From Phoronis ovalis (Eukaryota > Phoronida > Phoronidae): 16,712 bases of DNA. Below are positions 9,030 to 16,712 of the stretch, piece after piece; the stretch's first letter is position 1; each line of letters opens with the position of its first letter. The stretch lies in NCBI GenBank assembly GCA_028565635.1, contig JAOXYB010056611.1:8732-25443 (forward strand). Direction: 5' to 3'. The translations under genes were made by a program, and so were the position numbers. Below the pieces are notes generated by a model that did not search any database, was not told the DNA's origin, and saw only the letters and a program-made list of their open reading frames with translations.

Positions 9030-9185
9030 GGCTTTGTCTTCTGGTATGTGACATCACATTCCTGTAAGTAGAGGCACAAAGCAGTTTGTGGATATTGTCA
9101 GGCATTTAGTGCACAGAACTGAGCTGCTTTGTACATCTACCAGTGTAACTGTATGAAAGAGGCTTGTAAATCCGAAGACAAAGCC
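9030..9185. repeat. Nested inverted repeat in intron 16
   Basis: The outer arms are GGCTTTGTCTTC (9030-9041) and its exact reverse complement (9174-9185). The inner arms are 9068-9084 and 9124-9140, complementary at 15 of 17 positions around ACAAAGCAG/CTGCTTTGT, with a 39-nt loop. Together they could fold into a two-tier stem-loop in the pre-mRNA. A decayed foldback element is the likeliest origin. No target-site duplication was identified. Confidence 0.7.
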
Positions 9186-9223
9186 TGCATACAACCTGGA
9201 AACAGTTTTTTTACACTACAAAT

Positions 9224-9259
9224 GTTATGTGTAATTATTTTGTTATGTGTAATTATTTT
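9224..9259 (+). repeat. 18-bp tandem duplication beside the exon 17 acceptor
   Basis: The unit GTTATGTGTAATTATTTT occurs twice without a gap and supplies the T-rich tract directly before the TAG acceptor at 9261-9263. Only the second copy is followed by the AG. The perfect identity suggests a recent slippage event. Confidence 0.93.
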
Positions 9260-9263
9260 GTAG

Positions 9264-9460
9264 TTGCCTACACACCTGCTATAGTAAATATCAATGTTAT
9301 TGATGCCAATGACAATGCTCCCATCTTTATATTCCCATCATATCCTAACCAAACCGAAGCTGTGGGAAGTACTGTGCAGAAAGGAGCGGCTGCTAATAAG
9401 TACTACGCTGCCATTCCGTGGGATTCACCTGTAGGAGTACCTGTCAGTATGGTTATTACT
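9264..9460 (+). CDS. Cadherin exon 17 (end of EC-i, canonical linker, start of EC-j)
   Basis: The first two bases complete valine 929. Residues 930-994 follow. INVIDANDNAPIF (D942 to F950) is the only canonical D.NDN.P.F linker in the window. EC-j then starts YPNQTEAVGS and continues with a longer insert (VQKGAAANKYYAAIPWDSP) before VSMVIT. The acceptor is TTTTGTAG at 9256-9263, inside an 18-bp tandem duplication. The donor is GTAAGT at 9461, phase 0. Confidence 0.92.
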
Positions 9461-9814
9461 GTAAGTAAAAAGGCCAACACAAAAATAAAATTAGGAAGAA
9501 GTTATTTTAATCAACTGCAGAACACAAATTTGAAAGCTTAAGATAATAGCTGTTGATGTCATCACCACAGCTTTGTACTGCCAACATGTGGAGGTAGAGC
9601 ATAATGCTTGTGTACAGTTATACAGAAATATCTTTGCCGGTCCAACTGCATTTGTTTCTGGCTGTATTTTGATAAAGCTAACACCTATAGCAAATAATAG
9701 TTTGTGTAATACCATTCATAGTTAAACTCACATTGCATAATTAGGTTATGTACCATACAGGTTTAAAATTTGCTCTCATATGTAGAACTTAATGATGCTT
9801 TTAACTCTTTATAG

Positions 9815-9984
9815 GCAACTGATATAGATTTAGCTCTTGCCGGTGAAGTATACTATGGAATGGGTTCATCCGAAGAAGAAAAGCCTCGCAATCCACCATT
9901 CAATATCTCTAAAATATCTGGTCTCTTGTTCACTACAATGACATTCAATGAAACTGATCCACCAGCACCCGACATACACTACAG
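9815..9984 (+). CDS. Cadherin exon 18 (middle of EC-j)
   Basis: Residues 995-1050 plus two bases. ATDIDLALAGEVYYGM is a canonical DXD motif and strand. FNISKISGLLFTT replaces the usual F.I.P.TG.I.V. FNETDPPAPDIHYR stands where LDRE....Y is expected, so the last EC repeat is divergent and slightly long. The acceptor is TTTATAG at 9808-9814 and the donor CAG/GTATGC at 9985, phase 2. Confidence 0.91.
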
Positions 9985-10786
9985 GTATGCTACATAATGT
10001 AAACTATAACTGCAACTTTAAATTTAGAGACATCTATGCTTTAGGACAATTTTATGTATTTGCAATGAATTGGCTTATTTCAAGCAATCCTTTTTAGAGG
10101 TCTGAAGCATTCCAACTTTAAATTGGTAATGGGACACCCAACATGTGTAAAACTGATACGATTTAATGCCGAAACATTTTATAGTCCTGGCCTAATAATT
10201 AATTTAGTCGTGCATGAATGTGCTACTGCTAGGCCATATTTACATTATACTGAAAGCACTTTAACAAGATAATCATACAGAACCTTAAACGAACTGTTCA
10301 AATAACAAACTTTCAAGTCTCAATCACTGCGATGAAAGCTTTTATGAGAATATGAAACACAGGAGTCAGTGAAAAGTTACATAATAACTATCATGAGTTT
10401 CTGTCCTGTGTCTGAATCTAAGATCATTGTTCCTGATACCTAATTCATGAACCACTAGGATATGTGCCTCTGTCTGATCTTATGGTAGAGGACAACCAAT
10501 AGAAATCGTTGATTCTTCAGAAGAATCTACAGAATATTCTAGAAAAGGTGCAAGAATTCCATAAAAACTTTTCTTAGTTCCATTCAACAGCCAAAATTAT
10601 GCTACTTTATCATAAAAATTACAATATTGCTTGCCTATATCAGGTAGTGTAATTAATGACCAAACAACTCATCTTACAATTAATGCACAGTTTGCTCTGT
10701 TATTTGTGGCCAGTGGAACACCAGACATGTACTGCATATTACAGCTAAATGTGCCATTACTAATTTTTTTCATTATATCTTCTTAG
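9985..10786 (+). other. Intron 18 (802 bp), AT-rich, with palindromes and an HSE-like site
   Basis: There is no open frame or recognisable exon. It holds an odd palindrome, GATTCTTCAGAAGAATC (10511-10527), directly before a perfect three-unit heat-shock-type sequence. Confidence 0.85.
10531..10545. promoter_or_regulatory. Perfect three-unit heat-shock element match (intronic)
   Basis: AGAATATTCTAGAAA is three contiguous alternating nGAAn/nTTCn pentamers, the HSF consensus. It lies in the middle of a gene, far from any visible promoter. In DNA this AT-rich a chance match within the window is quite possible, so function is not claimed. Confidence 0.3.
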
Positions 10787-10957
10787 ATTTGATGTATTTG
10801 CCCGTGATAAAGCAGTAGCAGATAAAAATTCCCAGACACCAGAACAGACAAATGCCGAAGTCATTGTTAATTTGATACATGATAAGCATCGCTTTATTAT
10901 GGTAATAGATGACAAAACACCCTGGGAAATTCAAAAAATTAGACAAGAATGGATCTG
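10787..10957 (+). CDS. Cadherin exon 19 (end of EC-j, start of membrane-adjacent domain)
   Basis: The first base completes arginine 1051, residues 1052-1107 follow, and two bases begin W1108. FDVFARDKAV is the last A.D strand of EC-j. AEVIVNLI is the final EC strand. No NDN linker follows. Instead comes HDKHRFIMVIDD, a beta strand, then a predicted amphipathic helix (PWEIQKIRQEWIW). This strand-helix start, with the L.NQTG of exon 20, fits the ferredoxin-like membrane-adjacent domain (MAD) of CDH23 and PCDH15. The acceptor is ATCTTCTTAG at 10777-10786 and the donor GTAAGT at 10958, phase 2. Confidence 0.9.
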
Positions 10958-12203
10958 GTAAGTGCTGTTCTGTTGAAGTTTTATCTCCTGAATGATATAC
11001 CTGCTGACAGTGTTAATTACTTGCTCATTTTTATAACGCCAAATAATTTATGATAATAATATGAATACACATACTATAAATATGCAAGAGTAATAAGAAT
11101 TTATCCTTAAATTTTCATAAAAACATTTCATGAAGAAAACTGTTTCCTGCGCCAGAATGTAAATGCATCTGACTATGAACACAACACCTGTTTGCCATTG
11201 TGTATGATGAAAATATTCCAGAGTGCTTCATATTGTGCCTAAATTATTTACAAGTTTACCTTGTTAGAGGGGCAATATTCCTTAATTTTTGGTTAGTGAA
11301 TAGGATAATGCTTTGATGATTTTCATTTGTGACTTGCAGTTTTGCATTTTATATTCTACAAAGTACTGTATGACCCAAAATTACATGGGGCATTTGTGAT
11401 TAAACATAACTGTATTAAAAAGTATGTTTCTCAAGCTCACTAAAGTTTCTAAAGGTATAAAATAATTTAATTTAATTTATATTCGTAAGAAATTTAGACT
11501 CAAATACTCCAAGTAAAAAGTTGATGATGCTTTTCTCAGGATCCTCTGAATTTCAAGGAAAGCAAAGTGGCTGTTATTTTTCACTTGTTGTATGCAGCTC
11601 GGTAAGATCAAAATGCTGTATACTGATCAGAATGCTAAAAAAGTATAAATAATATTAATTATTACCATTTCAATGTCAGCTATTCCGATTTACAGTCATG
11701 GGTCAAATATAAAAAATAGCAGGCCATTATTATTTAGTAAACATATTAAAAAATGTCTCAAGAATTGCTGGCTAAAAATGCTACCAAAAAGCCGCAATAA
11801 AAGCATATCTGGACATACCTAATGCTAGTTATTATGGGTCTTGCTCTAACAAAATTCTTGTAACTTATAATATTCATTCCTTGCAAGGTGGATAAAATTA
11901 ACCCTCCCCCTGGTCCAGTTTAAAAATTGTCTACCGTATTGGATTTTGATAACCAACATAAAATTGGTTGAGATAATAAACTTAACTTTGTTGCAATTAA
12001 GTTTATAACTAAAAAAATGTTGGTCGGCATGAATGATTTTCTGTACTTAAGAAGAAATCTGCAAAATCCATATTTGGTTACTGGGTACAAACTGATAATA
12101 TCATAAGAATAGCAGACATCATTTTTTCTTAAAATTTATTATTACATAAAATTTGTGCGTAATTCTATTACCTTATTTGTGAAATAAACTGGAATATTTT
12201 TAG
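10958..12203 (+). other. Intron 19 (1246 bp), longest intron, AT-rich
   Basis: It splits the helix of the membrane-adjacent domain (in W1108). No gene is seen. One exon-like segment with good splice signals but an in-frame stop lies at 11540-11601 and is listed separately. A cytosine-rich tract (CCCTCCCCCTGG) near 11902-11913 stands out from the AT-rich background. Confidence 0.85.
11540..11601 (+). other. Possible poison (pseudo) exon in intron 19
   Basis: A 62-nt segment follows TTTTCTCAG and ends at GTAAGA, both good splice signals. Entered from exon 19 in phase 2 it would read TGG ATC CTC TGA and stop after three residues. That would cut the protein inside the membrane-adjacent domain, giving decay of the transcript or a soluble ectodomain. 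There is no direct evidence that it is used. Confidence 0.25.
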
Positions 12204-12392
12204 GCGTTTACAAAATCAAACAGGCAAGGTGATTATTATTGAGAAGATTGAAGAAAAGCGCTTTGTAGATGGAAATAAAAATATTCAAGTTGATCCTAAA
12301 GGAACAGACATTTGGTTTGTGGCCATAAAGCCTGGTTTTGAAGAAAACGACAATGCAGATTTGATATGCGAAAGGGCAAAGGAAGATGAGCG
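12204..12392 (+). CDS. Cadherin exon 20 (core of membrane-adjacent domain)
   Basis: The first base completes tryptophan 1108. Residues 1109-1170 follow, plus two bases. RLQNQTGKVIIIEKIEEKR gives the end of the helix and the second strand. After a polar loop (DGNKNIQVDPKG) comes TDIWFVAIKPG, a third strand, then NADLICERAKEDER. The beta-alpha-beta-beta order with L...TG and TD..F.A..P matches the MAD pattern of long cadherins; this is from memory of the family, not a search. N-Q-T is a possible N-glycosylation site. The acceptor is TATTTTTAG at 12195-12203 and the donor GTAAAT at 12393, phase 2. Confidence 0.9.
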
Positions 12393-12889
12393 GTAAATAT
12401 TTAAGACTAATAAAAATAGCCTTATTGCCAATAAGAATCGAGACATTAGTATTTGAAATTGGCAACAGTTAGTAACACACCATGATAAGGTCTTTCACAT
12501 ACTGGGAAAATTGGCTGAGAGAATGATTTAAGTACTGAAGAAGTGTATATGTAAGCAGCATTATATTGTCTGTCTATCGGTCTGTTTGCATGTTGTAATA
12601 CTTAATTAATGTATTTTGATAAATTGGGTGCTAAAATTAGAATAAAGTTAGGCAAAACTGGGAGCTGTAGACCTCGATCAAAATTGGGATACAAGACAAT
12701 CAACTTAGTGATATTATTTTATGACGTCATACCATAAACTCGTAATGTTACATTTGTTGATATGAATGAATCTCAGTGAATGCAGTATATTCCTACAAGT
12801 TACATCCAAGCGTAATGACTATGCACTTAAAACTAGATTGGTAGAAGTATTGTTTTACATTGTTGTTTTATGTTCTTGTTTATTTTTAG
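12393..12889 (+). other. Intron 20 (497 bp), AT-rich
   Basis: No coding signal. The only recognisable site is the CRE palindrome at 12722-12729. Confidence 0.85.
12722..12729. promoter_or_regulatory. Perfect CRE palindrome TGACGTCA (intron 20)
   Basis: ATGACGTCAT is the full CREB/ATF-type bZIP site with symmetric flanks. It contains a CpG. It is intronic, near the 3' end of the gene, and could be a chance match or an intronic enhancer site. Confidence 0.3.
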
Positions 12890-13120
12890 CATTTTTGGAG
12901 CTACAGCACAAGATTTGATTAGAACAGCATACACAAACCTCTTTTTTATGACGGAAATCCGTGGTCCATTTGTCGCTGGAGGTATAACTGGAGCAGTAAT
13001 ACTAGGTACAAAGACCTATGTTCTGCTGGGAGAGCTCTGGATGTGGCTTCTAGCATTGGCTGGAATCATCTTTTTGTTGGCATGCATAGGAATTATAGTG
13101 ATTTGTTTTGCTTGGTCAAG
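12890..13120 (+). CDS. Cadherin exon 21 (juxtamembrane segment and TM helix)
   Basis: The first base completes arginine 1171. Residues 1172-1247 follow, plus two bases. IFGATAQDLIRTAYTN would be the last helix of the MAD. A glycine-rich stretch (GPFVAGGITGAVILG) leads to the only strong hydrophobic helix, from about W1221 to W1246 (WMWLLALAGIIFLL...CFAW), followed by basic SRYKR, which fits an N-out, C-in type I topology. The acceptor is TATTTTTAG at 12881-12889 and the donor AAG/GTACGT at 13121, phase 2. Confidence 0.93.
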
Positions 13121-13841
13121 GTACGTATATATCCTGTCATTGTTCACTCTTCAGTGTCATCTATGAGCCCCAGGACCCGTGTTAATTGTGACTATATTCT
13201 ACCAAGCAGTTTTAGGCAATAATTATTAGATGGTAGAAATGATTTCTAGGACCTAGAAAATTCTAGCTAGACGCTCTGAAATGATTCCTAGGAGCTGGAC
13301 ATACATTCTAGAAATCTTTAGTACCTAAATTCTAGCTAGATGTTAAAAATCCATTTCTAGGACCTAGGAAATTGTAAAGGCAAATTGTAGACTTCAAAAA
13401 CTTCTTGGAGCTATATATTCTAAATGCTAGAAATTTCTAGGAGTTACAACCGAACTTCAATATAGGTCAGAGGTCAGTTAGTATTTAGATGACGTAGCCC
13501 AAGCTTTATAAACCACAGACCACAAGAATTTGTAAACAATGTCTTAAAATATCAAAAACTGAAATACAGTATTTATCTATATGCAAATATCATGACATTG
13601 GGTTTTAAAAAATAATGAAGGATTCTTTGCACGGTAGAAATGGAAGTCAAGTTATTTGTTGAAAACTCTTTGCAATAATCAGTTCTAATAAAATAAAGTA
13701 AACATATGGGTGCCATAAAGTTTCTAATACCCATGATTATGATGATTATTTAACACCAATTTCAAACGCAAATTCATGATAATCTTGATGTTTTCTTTTG
13801 ATATACTTTACTATTAACCACTTCATTCAAACTTGTTACAG
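13121..13841 (+). other. Intron 21 (721 bp)
   Basis: It separates the TM exon from the cytoplasmic tail. The first half contains the CTAG-rich repeat patch; the rest is AT-rich with nothing recognisable. Confidence 0.85.
13242..13440. repeat. CTAG-rich degenerate repeat in intron 21
   Basis: Twelve CTAG tetramers lie between 13246 and 13440. Words recur: ATTTCTAGGACCTAG at 13242 and 13353, and AAATTCTAGCTAGA at 13258 and 13327. Spacings are irregular (111 and 69 bp), so it is a decayed tandem or shuffled repeat, not a clean minisatellite. Because CTAG is its own complement, many small foldbacks are possible. Confidence 0.85.
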
Positions 13842-14102
13842 ATACAAGCGCTATCATGATCGATACCAGAGAATGTACATCGCCCCGAGCTTTGAACCCA
13901 TGATTATCGATAACAGTTTCCTTAAAGATTATGAAACCCAGAGTTTAAATATGTTTGTCCCACAAGATGAACAAGTCCAAGGTTTAGGTGAAGTGAATAT
14001 CAACTTCCAATCTGATGAAGTCATTGGTACAGCGGGACAACAATCATCTGGTTATATGACATCACGTACAGAAACTACGGCTGTAAACCCTATTTATCAA
14101 AC
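13842..14102 (+). CDS. Cadherin exon 22 (cytoplasmic tail, first part)
   Basis: The first base completes arginine 1248. Residues 1249-1334 follow, plus two bases. The basic stop-transfer YKRYHDRYQR is followed by APSFEPMIIDNSFLKDYETQ, then SLNMFVPQDEQ, a low-complexity acidic and glutamine-rich part, and NPIYQT. No catenin-binding motif of classical cadherins is evident. Several tyrosines (Y1252, YETQ, GYM, NPIY) could be phosphorylated; NPIY resembles an NPxY motif, which is typically bound by PTB domains. The donor GTAGGT at 14103 overlaps an in-frame TAG, so unspliced RNA would end exactly here. Confidence 0.92.
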
Positions 14103-14573
14103 GTAGGTATCTTTTGCATATTTTGCAGCTCTACTAGGTAATATATCAGACTTGTATTTATATGTTATTTATATAATTATTTTCAACAAGGACATTGACC
14201 CCTTCTTAATGCTGAAGGCTTGGCAGGTATGAAATAAACTGTATGTTAGGATGCTTCATCACTCAAAACTGTATTATACAAATGTATGATTCTGCTTAAT
14301 TGAGAAACTATTTTGAATTGTCACTTGTTCTTCCATTTGAAACTGTTGCTTCATATTTTTTGTCAAACCGGTAGTAAAATAATTTGCAAGCATGAAGGTA
14401 GTGCTGCAGTAGTGTCAAATCTTATTCTAGTGAAAATTTGGAGCATGCTTCTTATTACAAGCAAAGTAAAAAAAATTAAAATATCTGTTATAGAATGAAA
14501 CAGATTGTAATGAAAATACTAATACATCCAAAGCTACAAACTCCTTGTTAATCGCATCTATTTCTTATTACAG
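14103..14573 (+). other. Intron 22 (471 bp), with retained-intron stop and AATAAA
   Basis: In frame with exon 22 the intron stops at once (ACG TAG, TAG at 14104-14106). An AATAAA lies at 14232-14237 and an ATTAAA near 14475, so a transcript could end inside this intron. Otherwise it is AT-rich and without genes. A 61-residue ORF at 14313-14498 has no recognisable features. Confidence 0.7.
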
Positions 14574-14688
14574 CGGGCATCAAACTCAAATGATAACAGA
14601 AACAGTAACTGAACGTACGTACCAAACAGGTGTCAATGGAGGAACAACAACAACCGCCGTGTATCAAACTGGTGCTAGTGCAATGTAA
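14574..14688 (+). CDS. Cadherin exon 23 (C-terminus and stop)
   Basis: The first base completes threonine 1335. Residues 1336-1372 and TAA (14686-14688) follow. The peptide is rich in threonine and glutamine, with two more YQTG motifs (TERTYQTGVNGG and AVYQTGASAM) after the YQT at the end of exon 22. The last residues are SAM, at best a weak class I PDZ ligand (S at -2, hydrophobic at 0). The acceptor is TTCTTATTACAG at 14562-14573. Confidence 0.9.
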
Positions 14689-15560
14689 AGCTTGCCTATG
14701 CCGAGAATGTTTTTATATTATCTGTAATGTTTTTGAAGTATTTTTTTAGTATCATTTCATATCACTATTAGTTCTTAATAGTGTTGATATTTAGTAGCAT
14801 GTGATTCTATTGTATTATCAGAATATCAATTTAGAGCAAAATTTTGTTCTAATGAGAGATGTAATCTAAGCTTCAATCTTAAAGCGTTTAAAATGATCTA
14901 TGATCTATAAAAATATACTGTAAAGCATTGCAAAAGTTTTATATTACGCAAAAAGTGCCATACTCGTTCGGTATATTAATTAGTTGCTTTTAGATGTGGT
15001 AGTATTATTTTATACAGCATGTTATTTAGCCTAGACTTTATGGAAATCACGTAAGTGTGAATTTTTCATTTTGTTTTATACTATATGTAAGGAATTATTT
15101 CAAGTTAATAGCACATTTATGTCTGTGATAATCTATTATAAAACAGATTTTTATAAACTTGTCATGTTCAGGGTCATACAAAATACTCATTTAATTGATC
15201 TACAGGCCTGTTCACTTACAATACAAAAAGATATTTTGCTACACATTGTTGTACACATAATTTCAGAGTAGCTTTCTAATATGCACTCAATTTTATTTTT
15301 AGTTGTCATTTCTAACAAAGGATGTTCCTTCTAATTTGTTATATACTTTTCACACTTACAAAAAATAGGTCTTCCATTTATATCCTGGTTATGGGTATTT
15401 CTGCATTTACACAAAAAGAAATTTGAACTGCTTGAATAACTATAACTATTCACTTGTGAGGTTTACTGATTTGTGTTTGAAAAAATGTATATTGTGATAT
15501 GAACAAAAGTGTAAAGTTTTTATGTTGAAAAATAAATTGAATTATGAAATGCATTCAGTT
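14689..15560 (+). other. 3' UTR of the cadherin gene (end estimated)
   Basis: About 870 bp of AT-rich non-coding sequence follow the TAA. No earlier AATAAA was found between the stop and 15531. The exact cleavage site is unknown; the end given is the usual 10-30 bp past the signal. Confidence 0.6.
15531..15536 (+). terminator. Polyadenylation signal AATAAA
   Basis: First canonical AATAAA downstream of the stop codon on the coding strand. A second one at 16105-16110 could give a longer 3' end. Confidence 0.6.
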
Positions 15561-16712
15561 TATACAGTTTTAGCAAACAGTTTAAACCATTACATGTATA
15601 AAGTCAACAGTTTGAGCAGATTTTTCCAAGTTTATATTTTTTTCCTCTATTACTGTTTGATCATTTGTTTCTTTCATTTGGTAAGCATGCAGATGTAACA
15701 TATACCAAAAGGCTCAATCTGTGTGTAGCAAATGGTGCATTGTGGGATTGGTTGCATTGGAAAGCAAAACCTTTTAATTCTATAAATTTTCCTAGAGATG
15801 TAAATGGTCTTTTATACCAAAGTGTTCATGAAGGGACAAGAGTGAAATTTATGAATACAGCACATTTCTGTAGTGTTTGGCTAAACCATACGTCATGCTA
15901 TTTACACATTCTACCTTCCTACATGAAATTGACAACTATGATCTTATGATCGTACAGCACCAATAAGGGTAAGATCGAACAGTGCATCGTGAAAGCAATA
16001 ATACTCCTCTTGAAACATTGAATATTGGTAACAATACTAAATTTATGATTTATGATAACTATATAAAGGTCTATATGGTCCTATCAAGTGCAGTCGTCTC
16101 GTTAAATAAAAAATCTAGCTTGCTCCAAACACTATATCCTGAAAGTCAAGTATCATTTTATTCGAAATCTTTTCTAAAGATTACACAACTAGACATTTTG
16201 GATATTATTAGGCAAAATATCCATATCAAGCTAAGGTCACAAAATGAATCCTGGAATAATGGTCGATCATAAACTTGGAATGAACAAGTCCGATAAGGCA
16301 TCATAACCAATCCATGCTTTTATTTTTTTTAACACATCAGAAAATAGAATTAGTCTATCAATAATTATCCATTTTGTTTATTAAAGGGTACATCAGAAAA
16401 TGTTTAAATAGTTCGAAATATATCTTAATGATTTTTAGAAAACTGAAAACAATTTTGCTAAAGGATGTTAGATAAGCATTACACAAAATGGTTTTCCTTC
16501 ACCTAGTTACATTCTATTCCTGTTGGAAAACTTGCGTGCAAAATATGGGTATATTTATTTCTATCAAATTATGTAACAAGAAAATATTTTTGAGGCTTTA
16601 GTGGTCGTATAGTTGTAAGAAATGACTACCTAAAGCAGGGGTTGGACACTTCCATTGCAGCCTGCAGAAGATGAGAGGAAGATCGAAACTGTGGATTCAT
16701 TTTTAAGGTTTG
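15561..16712. other. Downstream sequence, no supported gene
   Basis: Two plus-strand ORFs of 94 and 96 residues (15665-15949 and 15982-16272) have no recognisable domain, good start context or splice pattern, and I do not call them genes. The last 80 bp (from about 16630) are less AT-rich than their surroundings and could be the edge of a neighbouring exon or a repeat, but every frame there meets a stop or cannot be recognised. Confidence 0.6.

Larger units (their letters stand above)
5..15560 (+). other. Large cadherin gene, 3' part: 23 exons, 22 introns, 3' UTR
   Basis: This is one transcription unit encoding a type I membrane cadherin, presumably for calcium-dependent adhesion or linkage at the cell surface. 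The window holds the last 23 exons (1372 residues plus stop); the start codon, signal peptide and more N-terminal EC repeats must lie upstream, because the first exon opens in mid-repeat. All 22 introns are GT-AG and every junction keeps frame. The order is EC-a (second half) to EC-j, a membrane-adjacent domain, one TM helix and a cytoplasmic tail. The closest named architectures I know are CDH23 and PCDH15 (EC array, MAD, TM, unique tail), but orthology cannot be settled from this sequence, so no symbol is given. Introns 1, 3-6, 8, 10, 12-15 and 17 (176-399 bp) are AT-rich and hold nothing else I can recognise. Confidence 0.93.

Noticed and set aside
12208-12465. Reverse-strand ORF of 85 codons
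   Set aside because: It is the shadow of exon 20; the forward frame continues the protein across both junctions.
5-14688. Several separate small genes in place of one spliced gene
   Set aside because: All short plus-strand cadherin ORFs end at consensus donors and join in frame to the next acceptor, giving one continuous EC-MAD-TM-tail protein.
15665-16272. Two ORFs (94 and 96 codons) downstream of the cadherin gene
   Set aside because: They have no recognisable domain, no splice structure and no good start context. The composition is that of the surrounding non-coding DNA.

Overview
The window looks like AT-rich animal nuclear DNA, most likely from a marine invertebrate. A mollusc or another lophotrochozoan is my guess, but the sequence does not prove it. 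It is dominated by one plus-strand gene cut into 23 short exons by GT-AG introns. Its 5' end lies outside the window. No prokaryotic gene, rRNA, tRNA or CRISPR is visible.

The gene encodes the C-terminal 1372 residues of a large single-pass cadherin. I joined 23 exons by hand (5-139 through 14574-14688). All junctions keep frame and total 4119 nt including the stop. Residue numbers below count from the first residue in the window. Exons 1-15 carry a tandem array of extracellular cadherin (EC) repeats, which I call EC-a (partial) to EC-h. Exons 15-17 carry EC-i, and exons 17-19 carry EC-j. Exons 19-21 carry a membrane-adjacent domain that resembles the ferredoxin-like MAD of CDH23 and PCDH15. 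Exon 21 holds one transmembrane helix. Exons 21-23 give a cytoplasmic tail of about 125 residues with a YETQ motif and three YQT motifs.

The architecture is very regular. Introns 1-14 are all phase 0 and fall at two fixed places per EC repeat, so each repeat is an A-exon plus B-exon cassette. Exon 4 is an A+B fusion. From intron 15 on the phases change to 2, 1, 0 and then only 2. Most EC linkers lack canonical calcium motifs. The EC-i/EC-j linker is the exception.

The introns hold several non-coding features. Intron 11 contains a 567-bp TA-flanked element with terminal inverted repeats (mariner/Tc1-like MITE). Intron 16 contains a nested inverted repeat, and an 18-bp tandem duplication lies next to its acceptor. 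Intron 18 has a perfect three-unit heat-shock element and intron 20 a perfect CRE palindrome. Intron 19 has a possible poison exon, and intron 21 a patch rich in CTAG. The 3' UTR probably ends soon after the AATAAA at 15531. From there to 16712 I see no gene I can support.
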